Part shown: positions 56,971-64,000 of the stretch, piece by piece
How positions within the stretch are numbered: position 1 is the stretch's first letter
Layout: every line of letters begins with the position of its first letter
Assembly: GCA_949284175.1 (NCBI GenBank)
Contig: CASDVE010000011.1
Location: 83,198 to 147,197 of the forward strand
Reading direction: 5' to 3'
DNA from: an uncultured Eubacteriales bacterium
GTDB lineage: Bacteria > Bacillota > Clostridia > Lachnospirales > Lachnospiraceae
DNA: 64,000 bases
Program-made: the position numbers and the translations under genes
Notes under the pieces: model-generated
What the model saw: the letters and a program-made list of their open reading frames with translations, nothing else
The model's database searches: none
Told to the model about the DNA's origin: nothing

Positions 56971-58173
56971 ATGGGAAAAGCATTAATCATTGGATGTGGC
57001 GGAGTAGCCAGTGTAGCCATTCACAAATGTTGTCAAAACAGTGAGGTATTTGAAGAAATTTGTATTGCAAGTCGTACGGTATCAAAATGTGAGGCGTTAA
57101 AAGAAAAATTACAGCGGACTACAAAAACAAAAATTACGACAGCACAAGTGGATGCAGATGACGTGGATCAATTGATCGCATTAATTAAAAAAGAAAAACC
57201 ACAGCTCGTATTAAATCTCGCCCTTCCATATCAAGACTTAACCATTATGGATGCTTGTCTTGCAACAGGAGTTCATTATGTCGATACAGCGAACTATGAA
57301 CCAGAAGATACAGCCAAATTTGAGTACAAATGGCAATGGGCATATCGTGAACGCTTTGAAAAAGCTGGAATTACAGCACTTCTTGGAAGCGGATTTGATC
57401 CAGGAGTAACAAGTGTATTTTCTGCTTATGCTTTAAAACATTATTTTGATGAGATCAATTATATTGATATTTTAGACTGCAATGCAGGGGATCATGGCTA
57501 TCCATTTGCCACGAATTTCAATCCAGAAATTAATATTCGAGAAGTATCTGCAAAAGGCTCTTATTGGGAAGATGGACATTGGGTAGAAACAGAACCAATG
57601 GAAATAAAAAGAGTATATAATTTCCCACAAATTGGAGAAAAGGATATGTATTTACTCCATCATGAGGAAATTGAATCCTTAGCGTTAAATATCCCAGGAA
57701 TTAAGAGGATTCGTTTCTTTATGACATTTGGAGAAAGTTATTTGACCCATTTAAAATGTTTAGAAAATGTGGGAATGACTTCGATTGAACCAATTGTATA
57801 TGAAGGAAAAGAGATCATTCCATTACAATTTTTAAAAGCGGTGTTGCCAGATCCATCTTCTTTAGGACCTAGAACAAAGGGAAAAACAAATATTGGATGT
57901 ATTTTCATTGGGAAAAAAGATGGAAAAGAGAAAAAGTTATATATCTATAACGTTTGCGATCATGAAAGCTGTTATAAAGAAGTCGGATCACAAGCAGTTG
58001 CTTATACAACCGGTGTTCCAGCTATGATTGGTGCCATGATGATTTTAAATGGAACATGGAATAAAGCAGGTGTTTATAACATAGAAGAGTTTGATCCCGA
58101 TCCATTTATGGAAGCGTTAAATCGTTGGGGACTTCCTTGGGTCATTGAAGAAAATCCAACTTTGGTTGATTGA
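56971..58173 (+). CDS. Carboxynorspermidine/carboxyspermidine dehydrogenase
   Basis: A 400-residue member of the saccharopine dehydrogenase-like family. NAD(P)-binding ALIIGCGGVASVAIHKC, LNLALPYQDLTIMDACL, GSGFDPGVTSVFSAYA. It condenses putrescine (or diaminopropane) with aspartate semialdehyde. Adjacent nspC makes this assignment firm. Confidence 0.92.
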   Translation: MGKALIIGCGGVASVAIHKCCQNSEVFEEICIASRTVSKCEALKEKLQRTTKTKITTAQVDADDVDQLIALIKKEKPQLVLNLALPYQDLTIMDACLATGVHYVDTANYEPEDTAKFEYKWQWAYRERFEKAGITALLGSGFDPGVTSVFSAYALKHYFDEINYIDILDCNAGDHGYPFATNFNPEINIREVSAKGSYWEDGHWVETEPMEIKRVYNFPQIGEKDMYLLHHEEIESLALNIPGIKRIRFFMTFGESYLTHLKCLENVGMTSIEPIVYEGKEIIPLQFLKAVLPDPSSLGPRTKGKTNIGCIFIGKKDGKEKKLYIYNVCDHESCYKEVGSQAVAYTTGVPAMIGAMMILNGTWNKAGVYNIEEFDPDPFMEALNRWGLPWVIEENPTLVD

Positions 58174-58200
58174 TCATTTTTCGTGGAAAGGAAATAAACC

Positions 58201-59316
58201 ATGATAAAAACGCCATATTATGTTGTACAAGAAGAAAAATTAATTAAAAATTTAAAGATTTTAAATGAAGTGAAGAAAAAGAGTGGATGTAAAATCTTAC
58301 TAGCACAAAAAGCGTTTTCTATGTATTGTTTATATCCATTGATTGGTCAATATTTGGATGGGGCAACAGCAAGTGGACTATATGAAGCTAGACTTGGAAA
58401 AGAGGAAATGAAAAAGGAAAACCATGTGTATTCTCCTGCCTATCGAGAAGAGGAGATGGAAGAAATCATTTCCTATTGTGATCACATTGTATTCAATTCT
58501 TTTTCACAGTTGGAAAAATATAAGGATCAGGTAAAAAAGCAAGGGAAAAGTATTGGACTGCGAATTAATCCAGAATGCTCTACACAAGAAGAGCATGAAA
58601 TCTATGATCCATGTGCGAAAGGTTCAAGGCTTGGCATTCCTATCAAACAGTTTCAAAAGGGGAACTTGGAAGGCGTGGATGGAATACATTTTCATACGCT
58701 TTGCGAACAAAATGCCGATGCTCTAAAAATAACATTGGATGCGGTAGAAGAAAAATTTGGTTCTTATTTACATAAAATGAAATGGATTAATTTTGGTGGT
58801 GGACACCATATTACGAGAGAGGATTATGATCGGGAACTATTGATTTCTTGTATCAAACATATGAAAGAAACATATGGAGTAGAAGTGTATTTAGAGCCGG
58901 GAGAAGCCATTGCTTATCAAGCAGGTAGTCTGATGACAACGGTGTTAGAAATTGTAGAAAATGGAATGCAAATAGGCATATTGGATACTTCCGCTGCTTG
59001 TCATATGCCTGATGTATTGGAGATGCCATATCGACCACCTTTAAAAAATTCGTTCTTGCCAAAGGAATCTGCATACACCTATCGGTTGGCAGGACCGACT
59101 TGTCTTGCAGGAGATATTATTGGAGATTATTCTTTTGAACAACCTTTGCAAGTGGGACAGCAGTTAGAATTTTTAGATATGGCAATTTATACGATGGTAA
59201 AAAATAATACATTTAATGGAATGAAATTGCCTGCTATCGTGTTAGAAAAAAGTGATGGTACATTAGAAATGAAAAAGCAATTTGGATATGAAGATTTTAA
59301 ATCACGCTTATCATAA
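58201..59316 (+). CDS. nspC: Carboxynorspermidine decarboxylase
   Basis: A 371-residue PLP enzyme of the alanine-racemase-fold decarboxylases. LLAQKAFSMY carries the PLP lysine; HFHTLCEQNAD, NFGGGHHITR, LEPGEAIAYQ and GPTCLAGDIIGDY complete the site. It removes the carboxyl group from carboxy(nor)spermidine to give (nor)spermidine. Last gene of the polyamine operon. Confidence 0.94.
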   Translation: MIKTPYYVVQEEKLIKNLKILNEVKKKSGCKILLAQKAFSMYCLYPLIGQYLDGATASGLYEARLGKEEMKKENHVYSPAYREEEMEEIISYCDHIVFNSFSQLEKYKDQVKKQGKSIGLRINPECSTQEEHEIYDPCAKGSRLGIPIKQFQKGNLEGVDGIHFHTLCEQNADALKITLDAVEEKFGSYLHKMKWINFGGGHHITREDYDRELLISCIKHMKETYGVEVYLEPGEAIAYQAGSLMTTVLEIVENGMQIGILDTSAACHMPDVLEMPYRPPLKNSFLPKESAYTYRLAGPTCLAGDIIGDYSFEQPLQVGQQLEFLDMAIYTMVKNNTFNGMKLPAIVLEKSDGTLEMKKQFGYEDFKSRLS

Positions 59317-59499
59317 GTTTTTAGTATGATTGCCTTTATCAGTCATAAAACGATAAGAAATAGTATGATAAATGCCAATCTTTTTTCCTATGAGTGTTAT
59401 TTAGGAGTTTCGGGAAAGAATATAAGTAAATATCTAGTTTCGTGGAAAATAGTTGAAAAGAAAAACGAAAAGAGGTATACTAAATAGTAATTAACACAC

Positions 59500-59518
59500 C
59501 AAAGTCAAAAGGACTTTG
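59500..59518 (+). promoter_or_regulatory. Small hairpin next to the Nudix ribosome binding site
   Basis: CAAAGTC-AAAAG-GACTTTG directly precedes the binding site CCAGGAGGG. It may affect translation initiation. Confidence 0.4.
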
Positions 59519-59534
59519 ACCAGGAGGGATTGCA

Positions 59535-59987
59535 ATGATAGAGGCAACAAGCTGTGGTGGTGTGGTCATATTCCGAGGGAAAATTTTACTTTTATACAAA
59601 AATTACAAGAATAAGTATGAAGGCTGGGTATTGCCAAAAGGCACAGTCGAACCGGGTGAAGAGTATAAAGAAACAGCCCTTAGAGAAGTAAAAGAAGAAA
59701 CCGGTGTGTCAGCCTCCATTATCAAGTATATTGGAAAAAGCCAGTATAGCTTTAATACAGTCAATGATGTCGTAAATAAAAGTGTTCACTGGTATCTGAT
59801 GATGGCAGACAGCTATTACAGTAAACCCCAAAAAGAGGAATACTTTATAGACAGTGGATATTATAAGTACCATGAAGCATATCATCTGCTGAAATTTTCA
59901 AATGAAAAACAGATTTTGGAGATGGCATATGAAGAATATATGACACTAAAAAGAAGTAGTTTGTGGGGAAGTAGAAAGTACTTTTAA
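59535..59987 (+). CDS. Nudix hydrolase
   Basis: A 150-residue Nudix protein. The Nudix box GX5EX7REUXEEXGU is complete (GTVEPGEEYKETALREVKEETGV region, about residues 38-60). The substrate is uncertain; the Ap4A-hydrolase/MutT-like N-terminus (CGGVVIFRGKILLLY) suggests a nucleoside polyphosphate. It has its own promoter region and terminator. Confidence 0.9.
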   Translation: MIEATSCGGVVIFRGKILLLYKNYKNKYEGWVLPKGTVEPGEEYKETALREVKEETGVSASIIKYIGKSQYSFNTVNDVVNKSVHWYLMMADSYYSKPQKEEYFIDSGYYKYHEAYHLLKFSNEKQILEMAYEEYMTLKRSSLWGSRKYF

Positions 59988-60019
59988 GAAAATGAAATTC
60001 ATTGCCTTCGGGTAGAGCA

Positions 60020-60050
60020 AAAAAGTCGGACAAAATTGTCCGGCTTTTTT
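60020..60050 (+). terminator. Intrinsic terminator after the Nudix gene
   Basis: AAAAAGTCGGAC pairs with GTCCGGCTTTTTT around AAAATT. Confidence 0.9.
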
Positions 60051-60058
60051 CTATATTT

Positions 60059-60148
60059 ACGCAAAGACAACGAGCCATGCGGGAGCATTTATGCTCACAT
60101 ATGGCGACTGTCTGCGAACGTGAGAAGTCAGCAAAGCGTGCTTCTCAC
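60059..60148 (+). repeat. Dispersed structured element, copy e (modules A and B)
   Basis: Module A: CGCA-AA-GACA-ACGA-GCCAT-GCGG-GAGCA-TTTA-TGCTC with a mirror right side ATGGC-GAC-TGTC-TGCG, giving four nested stems with fixed internal loops. Module B: GTGAGAAG/CTTCTCAC around TCAGCAAAGCGTG. This is the most complete copy. Confidence 0.85.
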
Positions 60149-60154
60149 CGTTTA

Positions 60155-60222
60155 TGTAAAGACAACGAGCCATGCCAGAGCATGTCTGCTCACATATGGC
60201 GACTGTCTGCGAACGTGAGAAG
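60155..60222 (+). repeat. Dispersed structured element, copy f
   Basis: A second module A directly after copy e. The loop bases differ (TTTA to TGTC; GCGG to GCCA) but all stems are kept; the outer stem is TGTA with TGCG, using G-U pairs. Module B is degenerate (GAGAAG ... CTTTCT). Confidence 0.85.
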
Positions 60223-60252
60223 TTACCGAAGTATAGTCTTTCTAGTTAGGAC

Positions 60253-60281
60253 ATGACATAATATGGAAAATATTGTATAAT
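60253..60281 (+). promoter_or_regulatory. Putative promoter of the PPK2 gene
   Basis: ATGACA and TATAAT with exactly 17 bp between. CATGACAT occurs both at the -35 and just after the -10 (60252 and 60282), a possible direct-repeat regulator site. Confidence 0.5.
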
Positions 60282-60425
60282 CATGACATGGAATGATAAA
60301 AATTTAGAAATGAAAAAAGACAGTTGTTCTCGGTGAATATTTTTTAAAACAAAGACCGATACTAACAAAAAGAGTCTGGAGTTTCAAGGAATGTATCAAT
60401 ATAAAAATGAAAGGAGAAGGTCTTT

Positions 60426-61919
60426 ATGATGGAGAAAATTGATTTGAATAAGCATATTTCAAAAGAAGATTATAGAACCATGAAGACCCAGATGGAAGCC
60501 CGTCTGTCCACTTTGCAACGAGAAGCAAAGGAATTAAAGATTCCGATTATTGTTGTGTTTGAAGGATTTGGTTCTTCTGGAAAAGGGGAATTAATCAATA
60601 AATTGATTCAACCATTAGATCCACGAGGATTTTGTGTGTATGCTACGGAAAAAGAAAGTGAAGAAGAGAAATTACATCCATTTTTATGGAGGTTTTGGAC
60701 AAAAACACCAGCGAAAGGTAGAATTGCCATTTTCGATACCAGTTGGTATAGAAAAGTTTTAAACGAACGGGCAAGAAAAGAAACAGAGGAAGAAAGAATC
60801 AAGAATTCCTTTGAAGAAATTAAAGACTTTGAAAGACAGCTTGTGCAAGATGGAACGGTTATTATCAAATTGTTTCTGCATATTTCTAAGAAAGAACAAA
60901 AAAAGCGATTTGAGAAATTGCTTTCATCAAAGGATACCGCTTGGAAAGTCACAAAAGAGGATCTGCACTGTCAAAAACATTATGAAAAATATCTTCATTT
61001 AGCTGATGAAATGATTGAGAGAACAGACTGTGATGAGGCACCATGGACAATAGTAGAAGCAGAAGATAGAGAGTTTGCAACAATTAAAGTGCTATCTACG
61101 GTAATTGGTGCAATACAAGAAGCGTGTAATTTTGTAAAACAGACAAAAGAAAGTCCTGTAAAAGAACTGATGTCCAATCCATATGAAGATGCAGTACGAA
61201 CTTCTGTTTTAAATAAAGTAGATTTGGCACATTTTCTTGAAAAAGAGGAGTATAAAGAGCGATTAAAGAAAGTACAAAAACGGTTAAAAGAATTGCATAG
61301 TGAGCTATATGCAAAACGTGTACCTGTTATTATAGCTTTTGAAGGCTGGGATGCAGCAGGAAAGGGAGGAGCTATTAAACGTCTAACAGAACCACTTGAT
61401 CCGAGGGGATACCGAGTGAATCCAACATCTGCACCGAATGACATAGAAAAAGAACATCATTATTTATGGAGATTTTGGAATACGATTCCAAAAGCGGGTC
61501 ATATCGCTATTTATGATCGGACATGGTATGGTAGAGTGATGGTAGAGAGGATTGAGGGATTTTGCACAGCGGAAGAATGGAATCGGGCTTATACAGAGTT
61601 AAATGAAATGGAAGCACATCTGGCACATGAAGGTTCCATTATCATAAAGTTTTGGTTGCATATTGATTCTGATGAGCAAGAAAAACGATTTAAAGAACGA
61701 ATGGAAAATCCAGAGAAACAGTGGAAGATCACAGATGAAGATTGGAGAAATCGAGAAAAATGGTCGGAGTATGAAGAAGCAGTGGATGAAATGATTTTAC
61801 GAACATCCACCACATATGCTCCATGGCATATTGTGGAGGCCAATGATAAATACTATGCAAGAGTAAAGGTACTTGAAACGGTAGCCAATACAATAGAAAC
61901 TGTGTTGAATAAAAAATAA
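60426..61919 (+). CDS. pap: Polyphosphate:AMP phosphotransferase (two-domain PPK2)
   Basis: A 497-residue protein with two PPK2 domains in tandem. The first has FEGFGSSGKGELI and FDTSWYRKVL; the second has the canonical FEGWDAAGKGGAIKRL and YDRTWYGRVMVER. Two-domain PPK2 (class II) enzymes phosphorylate AMP to ADP with polyphosphate, with catalysis by the C-terminal domain. The N-terminal domain here has diverged Walker residues, matching that model. Two ATG codons at 60426/60429. Confidence 0.92.
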   Translation: MMEKIDLNKHISKEDYRTMKTQMEARLSTLQREAKELKIPIIVVFEGFGSSGKGELINKLIQPLDPRGFCVYATEKESEEEKLHPFLWRFWTKTPAKGRIAIFDTSWYRKVLNERARKETEEERIKNSFEEIKDFERQLVQDGTVIIKLFLHISKKEQKKRFEKLLSSKDTAWKVTKEDLHCQKHYEKYLHLADEMIERTDCDEAPWTIVEAEDREFATIKVLSTVIGAIQEACNFVKQTKESPVKELMSNPYEDAVRTSVLNKVDLAHFLEKEEYKERLKKVQKRLKELHSELYAKRVPVIIAFEGWDAAGKGGAIKRLTEPLDPRGYRVNPTSAPNDIEKEHHYLWRFWNTIPKAGHIAIYDRTWYGRVMVERIEGFCTAEEWNRAYTELNEMEAHLAHEGSIIIKFWLHIDSDEQEKRFKERMENPEKQWKITDEDWRNREKWSEYEEAVDEMILRTSTTYAPWHIVEANDKYYARVKVLETVANTIETVLNKK

Positions 61920-61926
61920 ATGTTAT

Positions 61927-61966
61927 AAAAATCTCGTGGAGAATTTTAATCTTTGCGAGATTTTTT
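61927..61966 (+). terminator. Intrinsic terminator after PPK2
   Basis: AAAAATCTCG pairs with CGAGATTTTTT. Confidence 0.8.
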
Positions 61967-61974
61967 ACAATTTA

Positions 61975-62016
61975 AGTGCGAAAAGCCCATTCCTTTAGGG
62001 ATGGGATGAAAGCACT
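61975..62016 (+). mobile_element. Imperfect hairpin at the left end of the IS200/IS605 element
   Basis: AGTGC (61975) faces GCACT (62012), enclosing CCCATTCC/GGGATGGG with a TTTA loop. It sits 67 bases before tnpA, where IS200/IS605 elements carry the subterminal hairpin recognised by TnpA. The exact element boundary is not determinable. Confidence 0.5.
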
Positions 62017-62082
62017 ATTTATTTTAATCTTTTAGTGCATGTTTATTTTAGTTTTATACACATTATATGATATACTTATAGT

Positions 62083-62484
62083 ATGGAAAATAACTATAGA
62101 CATACAAACACAACAGTATCTTTGATAAATTATCATTTTATATTTTGTCCTAGATACAGGAGAAAGATTTTTCTGATACCTAATGTAGAAAAAAGATTTA
62201 AAGAATTGGTCAAATTAAAATGCAAGGAGTTAGAAATAGAAATTATAGCTATTGAATGTGACAAAGACCACTCTCATATGTTCTTAAATTGTTTGCCTAC
62301 ATTAAGCCCATCCGATATTATGCGACAAATAAAAGGCTATACAAGTAAAGTTCTTAGAGAAGAGTTTTCAGAGTTATCGAAAATGCCGAGCTTATGGACT
62401 AGAAGTTATTTTGTTTCAACTGCTGGGAATGTTTGTAGTGAAACAATTAAAAAATATGTAGAAAATCAAAAGAAAAGATATTAA
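62083..62484 (+). CDS. tnpA: IS200/IS605-family transposase TnpA (Y1)
   Basis: A 133-residue single-strand transposase. YHFIFCPRYRRKIF, the HUH motif in DKDHSHMFL and the C-terminal tyrosine helix (ETIKKYVENQK) are present, so it looks intact. It excises and inserts single-stranded DNA through terminal hairpins. Partner tnpB lies 216 bp downstream. Confidence 0.93.
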   Translation: MENNYRHTNTTVSLINYHFIFCPRYRRKIFLIPNVEKRFKELVKLKCKELEIEIIAIECDKDHSHMFLNCLPTLSPSDIMRQIKGYTSKVLREEFSELSKMPSLWTRSYFVSTAGNVCSETIKKYVENQKKRY

Positions 62485-62700
62485 TAGGTAATTGGGAAAC
62501 TCATGAACCCAAATTTATGCATAGTGTATAAAAATTGGTCTAAATAATATAGATTAAGTGAAATGTTTATGTAAAGTGAATATAAAAAATGAAAATTTGG
62601 TGAGGAGAGATAAAAAACAATATTCAATAAACCTAGTACTTATACGGTTCTCAGAGTTTCGCAAACGCCTAAAAGATAGTAAGAAAGTGAGGTGAATACT

Positions 62701-63936
62701 ATGGCAAACTTTATTGTTGAATTTTCTTTAAGGACAGAAAAATATCAAGACGATATACTAAATAAGAGATTTGAAATCGGGAGAAAAATTTATAATTCTT
62801 TGGTTAATATAACACAAAAACGTTATAGGGAAATGATAAAAACTAAGAAATATCGTACTCTTTTATCTTCTTTAACTGGTAATAAGAAAATGGATAAAGA
62901 TATTTGGAAACAAATAAATGATATCCGTAAGCAATATGGTATGTCAGAATATTCATTTCACGAAGATGTTAAAAAAATACAAAAACACTTCAAAGATAAT
63001 ATCGACTCTTTTACAGCACAGAAGATTGCAACAAAATTATGGAAATCCTATGATAAATTATTCTATGGCAATGGTAAAAAAGTCTATTATAAGAAATATG
63101 ATAGTTTTAATACATTTGAGGGAAAATCTAACAAAACGGGTATTCGTTTTAAAGATGATATGCTTATCTGGAACGGATTAAAGATACCAGTTGTTATAGA
63201 CTATAATAATGATTATGAATATCAAGCAATCCAATATGATATTTGTTATTGCAGAATTATTAGAAAATATATAAAGAATAAATATAAATATTATGTGCAG
63301 ATAGTATTGAAAGGAAATCCACCTATTAAAATAAAACATTATATGGGAACTGGTGATGTTGGTTTAGATATTGGTACTTCTACTATTGCTATTTCAAGTC
63401 AATCTGACGTAAAAATCTTAGAGATTGCAGATAGAATTCAAAACATTGAAAATCAAAAGCAGAAACTTTTAAGAAAAATGGATAGGTCAAGACGTGCAAC
63501 TAACATAGACAATTATAATGAAAATGGAACGATTAAGAAACAAGGTTATAAAAAGATTGTATGGAGTAAGTCAAATCACTATGTGAAATATCAAAATGAA
63601 TTAAAGGAATTATACAGAAAACAAGCAGATATCAGAAAGTACCAACATGAATGTATGGCTAACTATATTATATCCCTTGGGGATAAAGTATATGTTGAAA
63701 AGATGAATTTTGCAGGACTTCAAAAACGTGCTAAAAATACGGAAAAGGATAAGAAAGGAAAATTCAAGCGAAAGAAACGATTTGGCAAGTCTTTAGCGAA
63801 TAAAGCACCGTCTATGTTGTTATCAATTATAGACAGAAAATTAAAGTATTTTGGAGAAGAATTAATTGAAATAAATACTTTTGAAGCGAAAGCAAGCCAG
63901 TTGGATTGTCAACACTTTTTCAGACAACTTTTTTAA
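62701..63936 (+). pseudogene. tnpB: IS605-family TnpB, 3' end lost to an IS3-like insertion
   Basis: The frame encodes a TnpB-like RNA-guided nuclease: N-terminal helical part, then the RuvC motif DVGLDIGTSTIA and the second catalytic Glu in VYVEKMNFAGL. Family homology runs to about TFEAKASQ and then stops at about 63906. The remaining codons (to 63936) read into the start of an IS3-like element. The segment with the third catalytic Asp and the 3' guide RNA region are therefore missing, so it should be inactive. ATG at 62701 follows GAGGTG. Confidence 0.85.
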
Positions 63937-64000
63937 GGGTATGTTTTTCAAATTCTTTTGGTGTTAAATAACCAAGAGAAGAATGGATTCTATGATTATT
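63907..64000 (-). mobile_element. IS3-family element, transposase C-terminus (partial)
   Basis: On the minus strand the last 27 codons in the window (stop at 63920-63922) read NNHRIHSSLGYLTPKEFEKH, the typical C-terminal end of IS3-family OrfB integrases. The element end appears to be TGTCAACACTTTTTCAGACA from 63907. The rest lies beyond the window. Confidence 0.85.

Overview
The window is AT-rich DNA from a low-GC Gram-positive bacterium. Gene content and order point to the Clostridia, most likely Lachnospiraceae: ruvA-ruvB-zapA-U32 peptidase, an IspH/ribosomal-S1 fusion, scpA-scpB, a SEDS/PBP pair, sigma-54, and a carboxyspermidine-type polyamine operon. This placement is an inference from recognised proteins; no rRNA or tRNA gene was seen.

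Region 1 (1-17,899) is a complete type I-C CRISPR-Cas locus on the + strand. Array 1 (78 visible repeat copies, its leader outside the window) ends in a degenerate repeat at 5172-5204. A gap of about 900 bp follows, then cas3-cas5c-cas8c-cas7-cas4-cas1-cas2 (6123-14421), with a likely internally translated Cas11c inside cas8c. Array 2 (49 repeats) follows a 200-bp leader. Together the arrays hold about 125 spacers in the window. The shared 33-bp repeat has a 7-bp hairpin and three GATC sites.

Region 2 (17,900-19,370) is decayed DNA: an IS1182-like transposase pseudogene abutting array 2, and a broken AbiJ-like/PD-(D/E)XK defence gene.

Region 3 (19,505-61,919) is largely housekeeping. It holds a tyrosine phosphatase and recG; a small operon with a 28-bp palindromic operator that looks metal-controlled; two D-Ala-D-Ala carboxypeptidases; scpAB; a YkuD transpeptidase; a Crp/Fnr regulator followed by modABC (molybdate uptake); apbE; rpoN; rpiR; a BaiN-like flavoprotein; cmk; ispH-rpsA; an RNase-H-like exonuclease; ruvAB; a very large ZapA coiled-coil fusion; a U32 peptidase; a RodA/FtsW-PBP pair; the polyamine operon speA-speE-speB-CASDH-nspC; a Nudix hydrolase; and a two-domain PPK2. 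Region 4 (61,970-64,000) is an IS200/IS605 element whose tnpB is interrupted by an IS3-family element running off the window.

The most notable finds beyond ordinary annotation are: (i) a dispersed intergenic element whose copies (5546-5664 reversed, 53668-53738, 60059-60148, 60155-60222) fold into the same multi-stem structure with compensatory and G-U changes, plus a second hairpin module that also occurs alone; (ii) a ZapA protein carrying roughly 800 residues of coiled coil in an almost unbroken 14-residue period; (iii) two copies of one spacer differing by one base in length; (iv) a candidate three-hairpin small RNA at 28142-28260; and (v) a sigma-54-like promoter in front of rpoN itself.
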